DNA of 64,000 bases from UMGS1820 sp045576075 (GTDB taxonomy: Bacteria > Bacillota > Clostridia > Monoglobales > Monoglobaceae). The position numbers and the translations under genes are program-made. The stretch's first letter is position 1. Each line of letters starts with the position of its first letter. Below are positions 33,249 to 42,533 of the stretch, piece by piece. The stretch lies in contig JAZNFQ010000018.1 of NCBI GenBank assembly GCA_045576075.1, forward strand, positions 52,368 to 116,367, written 5' to 3'. The notes under the pieces are model-generated. The model made no database searches and had not been told where the DNA came from. It was given only the letters and a program-made list of their open reading frames with translations.

Positions 33249-34871
33249 ATGACGATAGGCGAGAAAATAACACTGCTCCGCACAGCTGCAAATATGTCGC
33301 AGGAGCAACTCTCTGAAAGAATATCGGTTTCACGGCAGTCCGTATCAAAGTGGGAGATGGACCAGACTCTTCCGCAGATTGATAAGGTTTTGCAGCTGTG
33401 TGAAATTTTCAATATTTCTACAGATGAGCTTTTGCTCGATAAAAAGGTGTTGCCAAGTCCTGCCTATGACCCATCTGTTGGGAACAAATATTTTGGTACC
33501 GATGGGTTCAGGGGTGAAGCGAATGTTAACCTTACATCTATGCAGGCTTATAAGGTGGGTCGTTTTCTGGGATGGTACTTTGCATCCGAGCTGTCGGGAT
33601 GTACCAAGCCTGGATATCGCCCGAGAATAGTTGTCGGAAAGGATACAAGGCGCTCAAGCTATATGCTTGAGTATTCGATTGTTGCGGGTATAACGGCATC
33701 TGGCGCTGATGCTCATATGCTTCATGTTACAACAACGCCGAGCGTATCTTATGTAACCAGACAGGACGAATTTGACTGCGGAATAATGATTACGGCATCG
33801 CATAATCCTTATTATGATAATGGTATAAAGGTGATAAACCGATACGGAGAAAAACTGGATGACAGCACAACTGCGCTTATAGAGGCATATATTGACGGAA
33901 ATCTGAGCCCGCTCGGGATTTCGGGTAATGACATTCCTCTTGCACACAGAGAAAAGGTAGGATGTATTATAGATTATGTATCGGGCAGAAACAGATATCT
34001 TGGATATTTGATTTCAATTGCCTCACATTCCTATAAAAATCTGAAAATAGGTCTGGATTGTGCAAACGGGGCATCGTGGATGCTTGCCAACGCGTTGTTT
34101 GGGGCGCTTGGGGCAAAAACAGAGATTGTGGGCGCCGAACCTGACGGGCTGAACATAAATACGGGGTGCGGGTCCACCCATATAGATAACCTTTGCCGAC
34201 TTGTAAAGGAAAAGCATCTTGATTTGGGCTTCGCCTTTGACGGCGACTGTGACCGCTGTATCGCAGTTGATGAAAACGGGAATGTAATAGACGGAGATGC
34301 TATGCTTTACATCCTCGGACGTCGTTTGATGGAACGCGGAATGTTAAATGATAACACTATTGTTGCCACAGTTATGTCAAACAGCGGGCTGCTCTCGAGC
34401 CTTGATAAAATTGGAATAAAGTGTGAGCAGACAAAAGTTGGTGACCGCTTTGTGTATGAGTGTATGAATAAAAATGATTATTGTCTCGGCGGTGAACAGT
34501 CAGGGCATATAATCTTAAAGAAATATGCTACAACAGGTGATGGATTGCTTACTGCCATAATGCTGACAGAAGAAATCTGTGACCGCAAATCGACGCTTTC
34601 TAAATTAGTAGAACCGATTACACTTTATCCGCAGTATACCAAGAATATAAAGGTTAAGGATAAGGCTGCGGCAATGTCTGATGAAGAGGTTTTGAAGGTG
34701 CGGGACGAAATAGAGAAGGTAATAGACGGTAAGGGAAGAGTGCTCTTGCGTCAAAGCGGAACCGAGCCTGTAGTTCGCGTTATGGTTGAGTGCGAGAGTA
34801 TGGAAAACTGCGTGGAGTTTGCAGAAAGGGTTGCGGATAAACTTATAGAGAGGGGACACGGCAATGAATAA
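33249..34871 (+). CDS. XRE helix-turn-helix domain fused to a phosphoglucosamine mutase-like enzyme
   Basis: 540 residues. Residues 1-64 are a complete Cro/C1-type HTH (KITLLRTAANMSQEQLSERI, then VSRQSVSKWEMDQTLPQID). Residues ~80-540 are an alpha-D-phosphohexomutase close to GlmM: FGTDGFRGEAN, the phosphoserine S184 in TASHNPYYDNGIKV, the Mg loop D331-D333-D335 (DGDCDR), the sugar loop GGEQSGH (414-420) and the phosphate loop RQSGTEP (501-507). All catalytic parts are intact. AAAGGTG before the ATG supports including the HTH. GlmM converts GlcN-6-P to GlcN-1-P. The fusion could couple enzyme state to DNA binding. It leads an operon with an acyltransferase and nagB. Confidence 0.9.
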   Translation: MTIGEKITLLRTAANMSQEQLSERISVSRQSVSKWEMDQTLPQIDKVLQLCEIFNISTDELLLDKKVLPSPAYDPSVGNKYFGTDGFRGEANVNLTSMQAYKVGRFLGWYFASELSGCTKPGYRPRIVVGKDTRRSSYMLEYSIVAGITASGADAHMLHVTTTPSVSYVTRQDEFDCGIMITASHNPYYDNGIKVINRYGEKLDDSTTALIEAYIDGNLSPLGISGNDIPLAHREKVGCIIDYVSGRNRYLGYLISIASHSYKNLKIGLDCANGASWMLANALFGALGAKTEIVGAEPDGLNINTGCGSTHIDNLCRLVKEKHLDLGFAFDGDCDRCIAVDENGNVIDGDAMLYILGRRLMERGMLNDNTIVATVMSNSGLLSSLDKIGIKCEQTKVGDRFVYECMNKNDYCLGGEQSGHIILKKYATTGDGLLTAIMLTEEICDRKSTLSKLVEPITLYPQYTKNIKVKDKAAAMSDEEVLKVRDEIEKVIDGKGRVLLRQSGTEPVVRVMVECESMENCVEFAERVADKLIERGHGNE

Positions 34872-35535
34872 GAGTGTAAAAACAAATGAATTGTTTGACT
34901 GCCGCGTACCATATCTTGTTACACTCTTTGCCGAATGTGAATTTCCGTGGGAAATAGTATCAAAAATATCAGACACTATAGGCGGACTCATCTCAGGAGG
35001 GCTTGATGGCTTTACTGAAATATCTGATGGCGTTTTCGTGGGTGATAATGTGACTGTTGCTCCCACTGCAACAATTATCGGCCCTGCAATAATCGGGAGC
35101 GGAACGGAAATTCGCCCGGGGGCATATATACGCGGAAATGTAATAACGGGTGAAAACTGCGTAATAGGTAATTCCTGTGAGCTTAAAAATTGTATTTTGC
35201 TTGACAAGGTTCAGGTCCCGCATTATAATTATGTTGGCGATTCTGTCCTGGGAAATCGTGCGCATATGGGCGCTGGTTCCATTTGTTCTAATTTTAAAAC
35301 CGACGGAAAAGCGGTGGTTGTCCGCGGTGACAGAGATTATGAAACGGGGCTTAGAAAGCTTGGAGGAATTTTAGGCGACGGGGCAGATATAGGCTGTGGC
35401 TGTGTTTTAAATCCCGGAACGGTTATCGGGAAAGGGACCTCGGCGTATCCCTTAAATTCGCTCAGAGGTGTTTTCCCGAGTGGATGTATCATTAAAAATC
35501 CAAATGATGTCGTAGTGAGAGTCACTGACTTGTAA
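34864..35535 (+). CDS. Left-handed beta-helix acyltransferase, like the C-terminal half of GlmU
   Basis: 223 residues. A ~45-residue helical lead is followed by hexapeptide repeats (~55-215: VGDNVTVAPTATIIGPAIIGSGTEIRPGAYIRGNVI and onward). GDSVLGNRAHMGAGSICSNFK resembles the GlmU acetyltransferase active-site coil ('YVGD...G....iGaGt...N.dG..K'). The uridyltransferase half of GlmU is absent. It may acetylate GlcN-1-P made by the upstream mutase, using acetyl-CoA, which is inference. The start overlaps the upstream stop by 8 bp and has GAGAGGGG. Confidence 0.82.
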   Translation: MNKSVKTNELFDCRVPYLVTLFAECEFPWEIVSKISDTIGGLISGGLDGFTEISDGVFVGDNVTVAPTATIIGPAIIGSGTEIRPGAYIRGNVITGENCVIGNSCELKNCILLDKVQVPHYNYVGDSVLGNRAHMGAGSICSNFKTDGKAVVVRGDRDYETGLRKLGGILGDGADIGCGCVLNPGTVIGKGTSAYPLNSLRGVFPSGCIIKNPNDVVVRVTDL

Positions 35536-35565
35536 TTTTAAAATATATAAACGGAGGCGGTATTT

Positions 35566-36276
35566 ATGAAATTTATAACAGTTGACAGTTACGAAGAATT
35601 GAGCAGGATTGCTGCAGGAATTATCTCTGCACAGGTTATCTTAAAGCCGAATTGTGTTTTGGGCTTGGCTACGGGTTCATCCCCTCTTGGCACATATGCA
35701 AATCTTGCCGATGCCTGCAAAAAAGGCGAACTTGATTTTTCGGATGTAACATCGGTAAACCTTGACGAATACGCAGGCATTAGCGGGGATAACGAGCAGA
35801 GCTACAGATATTTTATGAACGAAAATCTTTTCTCCAAGATAAATATTGATATTGAAAAGACTTATGTTCCCTGCGGTACTGCAGATAATTATGATGAAGA
35901 ATGTGCCCGCTATGATGCATTGATTGAAAGTCTTGGCGGAATTGACCTTCAGCTACTCGGTATAGGTCTTGACGGACACATCGGCTTTAACGAGCCTGAT
36001 GACTTTTTCACAAAGGAAACTCACAGAGTTACTCTTGACGAGTCTACAATCGAAGCAAATGCTCGTTTCTTTGAGTCGCGCGATGATGTTCCGCGCGAGG
36101 CGCTGACAATGGGTGTGCTCGCTATTATGCAGGCAAAGAGAGTGTTGCTTATTGCAAACGGCGAGAACAAGCGCGAGATATTGGAAAAGGCATTCTTTGG
36201 TCCGATTACACCACAGGTTCCTGCGTCTATTCTTCAGCTTCATCCGAACCTTACTGTTATCTATAGTAAGAATTAA
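35566..36276 (+). CDS. nagB: Glucosamine-6-phosphate deaminase
   Basis: 236 residues. GLATGSSPLGTY is the sugar-phosphate-isomerase loop, SVNLDEYAGI carries the catalytic aspartate D67, and GIGLDGHIGFNEP carries D136 and H138. Converts GlcN-6-P to fructose-6-P and ammonia, and can run in reverse. No nagA is present. With the mutase and acyltransferase upstream, the operon touches GlcN-6-P from both sides. GGAGG precedes the ATG and a strong terminator follows. Confidence 0.95.
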   Translation: MKFITVDSYEELSRIAAGIISAQVILKPNCVLGLATGSSPLGTYANLADACKKGELDFSDVTSVNLDEYAGISGDNEQSYRYFMNENLFSKINIDIEKTYVPCGTADNYDEECARYDALIESLGGIDLQLLGIGLDGHIGFNEPDDFFTKETHRVTLDESTIEANARFFESRDDVPREALTMGVLAIMQAKRVLLIANGENKREILEKAFFGPITPQVPASILQLHPNLTVIYSKN

Positions 36277-36290
36277 ATAAAAGTTTATTT

Positions 36291-36322
36291 CAGACCCCCA
36301 ATTTTGGGGGTCTGTTTTTTTG
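36291..36322 (+). terminator. Terminator after nagB
   Basis: A 10- to 11-bp stem (CAGACCCCC and complement) with an AATTTT-type loop and seven T residues. Confidence 0.93.
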
Positions 36323-36334
36323 TGGACGCCAATG

Positions 36335-36418
36335 CGGGAGGGCGCGGAGACCCTCCCCTACAAAATTTGTGGTACATTGCGTGGATATCATGTAGGGGAC
36401 GGCGTCCTCGACGTCCCG
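36335..36418. repeat. Inverted pair of GTAG-footed REP-like hairpins
   Basis: Two 27-nt units face each other: 36335-36361 (reverse) and 36392-36418 (forward). Each starts GTAGGG and ends CCG, with a 6-bp stem. This is the layout of a REP doublet (BIME). The rest of the gene-free stretch 36323-36587 holds further small inverted repeats (GAAATC-aaa-GATTTC; GGATT...AATCC) and no credible gene. Confidence 0.7.
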
Positions 36419-36587
36419 TAAAATCTTACGATTTATTGCATAATAACCTCTCGAAACAAAACGAAATCAAAGATTTCTGTGTTTCGGAGAACATTTTATC
36501 ATAACACTCCGCATCGGCAAGCTCCGCTCCGTTGCTGAGGATTGAAAATCCTGACGGATTTTCTGTTGATATGGTATAACAAAAGCC

Positions 36588-36616
36588 TTGCATATATAAA
36601 ATATATGTGATATAAT
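36588..36616 (+). promoter_or_regulatory. Promoter of uvrB-uvrA
   Basis: TTGCAT, a 17-bp spacer, then TATAAT, about 40 bp before the uvrB start. Confidence 0.78.
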
Positions 36617-36655
36617 CAAAAGTTAAGGATACTGCAGATGGGAGGAAAATTCGAG

Positions 36656-38617
36656 GTGGATTTTGAAATTGTTTCAGGGTATAAGCCAAGCGGCGATCAG
36701 CCGCAGGCAATAGAAAAACTTGTCCGCGGAATAAACGGCGGGGAAAAATTTCAGACGCTTCTTGGCGTTACGGGCAGCGGTAAAACCTTTACCATGGCAA
36801 ACGTAATTGCCAGGGTAAAGAAGCCTACCCTTGTGCTTGCACACAACAAAACTCTTGCGGCACAGCTTTGCAGCGAGTTCAAAGAAATCTTCCCCAATAA
36901 TGCAGTTGAGTATTTTGTTTCGTATTATGACTATTATCAGCCCGAGGCATACATTGCACATTCGGACACGTATATAGAAAAGGATGCCTCCACAAACGAG
37001 GAGATTGACAAGCTCCGTCACAGTGCAACATCTGCTCTTTTTGAGAGAAAGGATGTAATAATTGTAGCAAGCGTGTCCTGTATATATGGTCTTGGCGACC
37101 CGATTGATTATAATAATATGGTTATATCTCTGCGTCCAGGTATGATACGCGACCGCGATGAGGTTATAGAAAAGCTGATAGAGATAAAATATGAGAGAAA
37201 TGATATCGCTTTTACGCGAAACAAATTCAGGGTGAGGGGCGATGTTGTTGACATATTCCCATCAGAGTCGAGCGGGCACGCCGTGCGCATAGAATTTTTC
37301 GGCGATGAGGTAGACAGAATATGCGACTTCAATCCCGTTACGGGCGAGCTTGTGGCGGAGAGAAACCACGTTGCAATTTATCCTGCCTCTCACTATGTAA
37401 CTACAGCCGAAAAGCGCGAAGCGGCGATTGAGAGTATACAGGCAGAGCTCAAAGAACGTTTGGCAGAGCTAAAGGCAAATGACAAGCTGATAGAGGCGCA
37501 GAGGCTTGAGCAAAGGACAAACTATGATATAGAGATGATGCGTGAAACGGGCTTTTGCAATGGCATTGAGAATTACTCAAGGCATATAAGCGGACGAGCC
37601 CCGGGGAGCGCCCCTTTCACTCTTGTGGATTATTTGCCTGAAGATTTTTTGCTGTTTGTTGATGAGTCGCACGTTACCATTCCGCAGGTTCACGCAATGT
37701 ATGCGGGTGACCGCTCCCGTAAGGAGAGTCTTGTCAACTACGGTTTTCGTTTGCCGTCTGCCTTTGATAACAGACCGCTGACCTTTGACGAGTTTTATTC
37801 AAAGCTAAACCAGACAATTTTTGTAAGCGCGACCCCGGGGGATTTTGAAAAAGAGCAATCATCTGCAATAGTAGAACAGCTGATACGTCCGACGGGGCTT
37901 TTGGACCCTGAGGTCGAGGTGCGTCCGATTGAAGGTCAGGTTGATGACTTGTATGGCGAGATTTTGGCGCGGGTAGAGAAGAACGAGAGAGTCTTGGTTA
38001 CCACGCTTACAAAGAAAATGGCGGAGCGCCTTACAGAATATTTTGAGGATATGGGAGTGAAAGTGAGGTATCTGCACTCTGATATTGCGGCGATAGAGAG
38101 AATGGAGATAATACGCGATTTAAGGCTTGGTGTCTTTGATGTCCTGATAGGGATAAATCTTTTAAGAGAGGGTCTTGACATCCCCGAAGTTTCTCTTGTT
38201 GCGATACTCGATGCCGACAAAGAGGGCTTTTTGAGAAGTGAAACCTCGCTTATACAGACTATAGGAAGAGCCGCTCGTAATGCAGAGGGAAAGGTTATTA
38301 TGTATGCGGACGTGGTGACAGGGTCTATGCAAAGAGCCATAGACGAAACAAACCGACGCAGAGAGCTTCAGGCTGAATATAACAGGGAGAATAATATCGT
38401 TCCGCAGACAATCAAAAAGAGTGTCAGCGAAGTTATAGAGGCGACAAAATCCGTCGGAGGTAAATCTGTACTTAAGAGTACCGATACTGACAAAAAGGAT
38501 ACTAAGCGTACGATTGCGGAGCTTACAACCGAGATGAAGAAGGCGGCAGAACTGCTACAGTTTGAGCTTGCTGCACAAATCAGGGATGAGATAAAACGCC
38601 TTGAGGAGTCGCTGTAA
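36656..38617 (+). CDS. uvrB: Excinuclease ABC subunit B
   Basis: 653 residues of the nucleotide-excision repair helicase. Walker A LLGVTGSGKTFTMAN near residue 40, the beta-hairpin region YYDYYQPEAYI, ISATP-like FVSATPGD, motif V/VI (LLREGLDIPEVSLVAILDADKEGFLRS and QTIGRAARN), and a C-terminal UVR motif (AELTTEMKKAAELLQFELAAQIRDEI) that binds UvrC. GGGAGG lies 9 bp before a GTG at 36656; the ATG at 36638 would place the ribosome site inside the gene, so GTG is chosen. uvrA follows after 15 bp. Confidence 0.96.
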   Translation: MDFEIVSGYKPSGDQPQAIEKLVRGINGGEKFQTLLGVTGSGKTFTMANVIARVKKPTLVLAHNKTLAAQLCSEFKEIFPNNAVEYFVSYYDYYQPEAYIAHSDTYIEKDASTNEEIDKLRHSATSALFERKDVIIVASVSCIYGLGDPIDYNNMVISLRPGMIRDRDEVIEKLIEIKYERNDIAFTRNKFRVRGDVVDIFPSESSGHAVRIEFFGDEVDRICDFNPVTGELVAERNHVAIYPASHYVTTAEKREAAIESIQAELKERLAELKANDKLIEAQRLEQRTNYDIEMMRETGFCNGIENYSRHISGRAPGSAPFTLVDYLPEDFLLFVDESHVTIPQVHAMYAGDRSRKESLVNYGFRLPSAFDNRPLTFDEFYSKLNQTIFVSATPGDFEKEQSSAIVEQLIRPTGLLDPEVEVRPIEGQVDDLYGEILARVEKNERVLVTTLTKKMAERLTEYFEDMGVKVRYLHSDIAAIERMEIIRDLRLGVFDVLIGINLLREGLDIPEVSLVAILDADKEGFLRSETSLIQTIGRAARNAEGKVIMYADVVTGSMQRAIDETNRRRELQAEYNRENNIVPQTIKKSVSEVIEATKSVGGKSVLKSTDTDKKDTKRTIAELTTEMKKAAELLQFELAAQIRDEIKRLEESL

Positions 38618-38632
38618 AAAGGGGTGATTTCG

Positions 38633-41461
38633 ATGAATAAAAATATAGTTATAAAGGGTGCAAGAGAAAATAATCTGAAAAATATCTCGCTGGAAATTCC
38701 AAGAGATAAGCTTGTCGTGCTCACGGGGTTGAGTGGGTCGGGCAAGTCGTCGCTTGCGTTTGAAACAATATATGCAGAGGGACAGCGCAGGTATGTAGAG
38801 TCGCTGTCTGCGTATGCAAGAATGTTCCTCGGGCAGATGGACAAGCCTGATGTAGACTCGATAGATGGGCTGTCGCCCGCTATTTCTATTGACCAGAAAA
38901 CAACAAGCAAAAACCCTAGGTCAACTGTTGGAACTGTAACAGAGATTTACGATTATATAAGACTTTTATATGCAAATATAGGCATTCCGCATTGTCCCAA
39001 ATGCGGAAAGGAAATATCTCCCCAATCAATAGACCAAATAACAGATGCGGTTCTTGCCCTGCCCGAGAGGACAAAAATTCAGGTGATGGCACCCGTTGCA
39101 AGAGGGAGAAAGGGCGAGTATGTAAAGGTTTTTGAAAAGGCGCGCAAGGACGGCTTTGTGCGCGTTAGAGTTGACGGCGAGATGATTGAACTGGCGGGAG
39201 ATGAAATAAAGCTTGATAAACAAAAAAAGCATAGCATTGATATAGTAATTGACAGGTTATCTATACGCGAGGGGATAGAAAAAAGATTGACTGACTCTAT
39301 CGAAACTGCGCTTTCTATGGCAAATGGGATAGTGGTTATTTCCGTAATTGACGGAGAGGAAATGGTTTTCAGCCAGAACTACGCTTGTGACGATTGCGGA
39401 ATAAGCATAGAGGAGCTGACGCCGAGAATGTTTTCGTTTAATACCCCATATGGTGCCTGCCCGTCGTGTATGGGGCTTGGGACGATAACTATGGTATCGC
39501 CCGACCTTGTCATCCCCGATAAGAGCCTCAGTATAAACGAGGGGGCAATCAAAGCAAGCGGATGGAGCGGGACAGAACCTCACAGCATCTCAAGGATGTA
39601 TTATGAGGGAATGGCAGAGCGATACGGATTTAGCCTTGATACGCCAATAGAAGAACTGTCTGATGATGTCCTTGATATAATACTTTTCGGTACGCGGGGT
39701 GAAAAGCTGAAGCTGACCTATGACCGCAAATATGCAAAGGGTGTTCAGTACGCAAGGTTTGAGGGGGTAATACCCAACCTCAAGCGCAGACACGAGGAAA
39801 CGAATTCCGAGTGGGCAAAGGCTGAATTAGAGAATTATATGGTAAGTATGAGCTGTCCTGATTGTCACGGGACAAGGCTCAAGCCTGAAACCCTTGCGGT
39901 AACTGTTGGCGGAATGAATATAAATCAGGTGACAAACCTTTCGGTTGCAGATGCGCTGAAATTCTTTAAAGACCTCGCAAGTAAGCTTGTGGGCAAGGAA
40001 GTTATAATTGCCAAAAATATATTAAAAGAGATTATTGGCAGACTCGGATTTTTGGTTGATGTTGGACTTGATTATCTTACACTTTCGAGAAGTGCGGGTA
40101 CTTTGTCGGGGGGCGAGGCGCAGAGAATACGTCTTGCAACACAGATAGGCTCAAGCCTTATGGGCGTTATTTATATATTGGACGAGCCCAGTATAGGACT
40201 CCATCAGCGCGATAACGGAAAGCTGATAGAAACCCTGAAACGCTTACGCGACCTTGGCAATACTCTGCTTGTGGTAGAGCACGACGAGGATACTATGCTT
40301 GCGGCTGACCATATAATAGATATAGGTCCAGGGGCGGGTATACACGGCGGCGAAGTTGTAGCAGAGGGAACCGCAGCGGAAATAATGGAGTGTGGGGCAT
40401 CCGAAACGGGAATGTATTTGAGCGGGAAGAAGAAAATCCCCGTACCGAGCGAGCGCAGAGAAGGAAACGGAAACTTCCTTGAGATAAAGGGCGCGACCGA
40501 GAATAACCTTAAAAATGTCAATATAAAAATTCCGCTTGGGACATTTACTTGCGTTACAGGCGTATCGGGGAGCGGGAAAAGCTCGCTTATAAACGAAATA
40601 TTATACAAGGCACTTGCCAATGAGTTAAACGGAGCGAAAAAAGTAGCGGGGAAATATAAAGAGATTACGGGGCTTGAAAATCTTGATAAGATAATTGCGA
40701 TAGACCAGTCGCCAATCGGCAGAACACCAAGGAGCAACCCTGCAACATATACAGGACTTTTCAGTGATATAAGAAGTCTTTTTGCAATGACGGCGGAGGC
40801 GAAGGCGAGAGGTTACAGCTCGGGCAGGTTCAGCTTTAATGTCAAGGGCGGCAGATGCGAGTCATGCTGCGGTGACGGTATAATAAAGATAGAGATGCAT
40901 TTCTTGCCCGATGTTTATGTGCCGTGCGAGGTTTGCGGCGGTAAGAGATATAACAGAGAAACCCTTGAGGTTAAATATAAGGGCAAAAATATTCACGAGG
41001 TTCTTGAGATGACAGTTGAAGAAGGTTGTGAATTCTTTGAAAATATTCCGAAAATCAAGCGCAAGCTGCAGACTCTCTACGATGTGGGACTCGGATATAT
41101 AAAAATCGGTCAGCCGTCTACGACGCTCTCGGGCGGTGAGGCGCAGAGGGTAAAGCTTGCAACAGAGCTTTCAAAGAGGAGCACGGGCAGTACCATATAT
41201 GTTCTTGACGAGCCGACAACGGGACTTCACAGCGCGGATGTGCATAAGCTGACAGAGGTACTGCAAAAGCTTGTGGATGCGGGGAATACCATCGTTGTTA
41301 TAGAACACAACCTTGATATGATAAAAACGGCTGATTATATTATAGACTTAGGGCCCGAGGGTGGCGAGCGCGGAGGAGAGATTGTAGCCTGCGGAACGCC
41401 CGAAAAGGTTGCACGCTCTAAAAAATCGTATACGGGACAGTATTTGAAGAAGTATCTTTGA
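38633..41461 (+). CDS. uvrA: Excinuclease ABC subunit A
   Basis: 942 residues, the damage-recognition ATPase. Walker A motifs GLSGSGKSSLAF (~30-40) and GVSGSGKSSLIN (~640). Zinc modules CPKCGKE, CDDCG...CPSC and CESCCGDG...CEVC are visible, as are both signature motifs (LSGGEAQRIRLATQI and LSGGEAQRVKLATEL). ATG at 38633 has GGGG upstream; a GTG at 38624 overlaps it. uvrC is not adjacent, which is usual. Confidence 0.97.
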   Translation: MNKNIVIKGARENNLKNISLEIPRDKLVVLTGLSGSGKSSLAFETIYAEGQRRYVESLSAYARMFLGQMDKPDVDSIDGLSPAISIDQKTTSKNPRSTVGTVTEIYDYIRLLYANIGIPHCPKCGKEISPQSIDQITDAVLALPERTKIQVMAPVARGRKGEYVKVFEKARKDGFVRVRVDGEMIELAGDEIKLDKQKKHSIDIVIDRLSIREGIEKRLTDSIETALSMANGIVVISVIDGEEMVFSQNYACDDCGISIEELTPRMFSFNTPYGACPSCMGLGTITMVSPDLVIPDKSLSINEGAIKASGWSGTEPHSISRMYYEGMAERYGFSLDTPIEELSDDVLDIILFGTRGEKLKLTYDRKYAKGVQYARFEGVIPNLKRRHEETNSEWAKAELENYMVSMSCPDCHGTRLKPETLAVTVGGMNINQVTNLSVADALKFFKDLASKLVGKEVIIAKNILKEIIGRLGFLVDVGLDYLTLSRSAGTLSGGEAQRIRLATQIGSSLMGVIYILDEPSIGLHQRDNGKLIETLKRLRDLGNTLLVVEHDEDTMLAADHIIDIGPGAGIHGGEVVAEGTAAEIMECGASETGMYLSGKKKIPVPSERREGNGNFLEIKGATENNLKNVNIKIPLGTFTCVTGVSGSGKSSLINEILYKALANELNGAKKVAGKYKEITGLENLDKIIAIDQSPIGRTPRSNPATYTGLFSDIRSLFAMTAEAKARGYSSGRFSFNVKGGRCESCCGDGIIKIEMHFLPDVYVPCEVCGGKRYNRETLEVKYKGKNIHEVLEMTVEEGCEFFENIPKIKRKLQTLYDVGLGYIKIGQPSTTLSGGEAQRVKLATELSKRSTGSTIYVLDEPTTGLHSADVHKLTEVLQKLVDAGNTIVVIEHNLDMIKTADYIIDLGPEGGERGGEIVACGTPEKVARSKKSYTGQYLKKYL

Positions 41462-41499
41462 TATTATAATTGTTCGTAAACGGGGGCTTGAAATAAAAC

Positions 41500-41528
41500 T
41501 TGCAAAAGACGAAGGTATATGGTATAAT
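41500..41528 (+). promoter_or_regulatory. Promoter of the yicC-remA-gmk-rpoZ operon
   Basis: TTGCAA, a 17-bp spacer, then TATAAT. The leader then contains an inverted pair of REP-like hairpins. Confidence 0.75.
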
Positions 41529-41553
41529 AACCTCATTGAGGATGAATTTAATC

Positions 41554-41613
41554 GTAGGGTTCGGCAGTTCCTGACGAACCGATTACGGAATGTCGGCAAG
41601 CGCCATTCCCTAC
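41554..41613. repeat. Inverted pair of GTAG-footed REP-like hairpins in the yicC leader
   Basis: Two 28-nt units in opposite orientation, 41554-41581 and 41586-41613, each GTAGGG...CCG with a 6-bp stem (GGTTCG/CGAACC and GGAATG/CATTCC). They lie between the promoter and the start codon, so they are transcribed into the mRNA leader. Confidence 0.7.
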
Positions 41614-41638
41614 TATGTAGTCTAAGGGGAGAACCAAA

Positions 41639-42514
41639 ATGTTAAAAAGTATGACCGGCTTTGGCCGAAGTGAAAGGCTGATAGACGGGTATCTTATAAA
41701 GGTACAGCTTAAATCTGTTAACCACAGATACAGCGATTTTACAATAAAGCTTCCAAGGTATTATTCTTTTTTGGAGGATAAAATTCGAAATGCCGCACTT
41801 CTTGGCATTTCCCGCGGGAAAGTTGAGATTATTGTAAATATAGAACAAAAAGAGAGTGATGACAGAGAGATTACCCTCAATCGCCCTGTGGCAGAGGGGT
41901 ACATAAAGGCTCTTTTAGAGCTGTCAGAGCTTGGTGTTAACAACGATTTGTCTGTATCATCTATGAGCCGTCTGCCCGATATATTCAATGTTGAATATAA
42001 AGAGATAGACGAGGAAATGATTACCTCTATGGTACTCGACGTTTTTGATGATGCGCTCTCCGCCTTTAATGCGATGCGCACTGACGAGGGAGAGAGGCTT
42101 GGTGTAAGCCTTAAGGAGCATCTTAAGTCGCTGCTTTCAGAGGCGGATATCATAGAGAATCTGTCACCGAAATGCGTTGCAGAGTACAGAGAAAGACTTA
42201 AGTGTAAGATAGAAGAGGTTATTGCCGATAAAATGATAGATGAGAGCAGGATTATAACCGAGGCGGCGATATTTGCTGATAAAATTGCTGTGGATGAAGA
42301 GCTTGTAAGACTCAGAAGCCACGTAACTGCTTTTGAAAAAACAATGAAGGCTAATGAGCCTGTCGGTAAAAAGCTTGACTTCATTGTTCAGGAGATGAAC
42401 CGCGAAGCAAATACAACAGGTTCTAAATGCAACAATGCCGAGATTACCTCGCATGTTGTCGAGATGAAGTCTGTTATTGAGAAAATCCGTGAACAAATTC
42501 AGAATATAGAGTAG
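41639..42514 (+). CDS. YicC/YloC-family endoribonuclease
   Basis: 291 residues. MLKSMTGFGRSE is the family's invariant start; SVNHRYSDFTIKLPR and the C-terminal DFIVQEMNREANTTGSKCNNAEI are the other family blocks. YicC was shown in E. coli to take part in RNA cleavage, and this gene order with remA, gmk and rpoZ is conserved in Firmicutes. A long central coiled-coil-like part lies at ~140-230. GGGGAG precedes the ATG. Confidence 0.93.
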   Translation: MLKSMTGFGRSERLIDGYLIKVQLKSVNHRYSDFTIKLPRYYSFLEDKIRNAALLGISRGKVEIIVNIEQKESDDREITLNRPVAEGYIKALLELSELGVNNDLSVSSMSRLPDIFNVEYKEIDEEMITSMVLDVFDDALSAFNAMRTDEGERLGVSLKEHLKSLLSEADIIENLSPKCVAEYRERLKCKIEEVIADKMIDESRIITEAAIFADKIAVDEELVRLRSHVTAFEKTMKANEPVGKKLDFIVQEMNREANTTGSKCNNAEITSHVVEMKSVIEKIREQIQNIE

Positions 42515-42533
42515 ATGAATTGAGGGTGGATGT

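Noticed and set aside
36304..36504. Short open frame in the nagB-uvrB gap
   Set aside because: It runs through the nagB terminator and REP-like hairpins and has no ribosome site.
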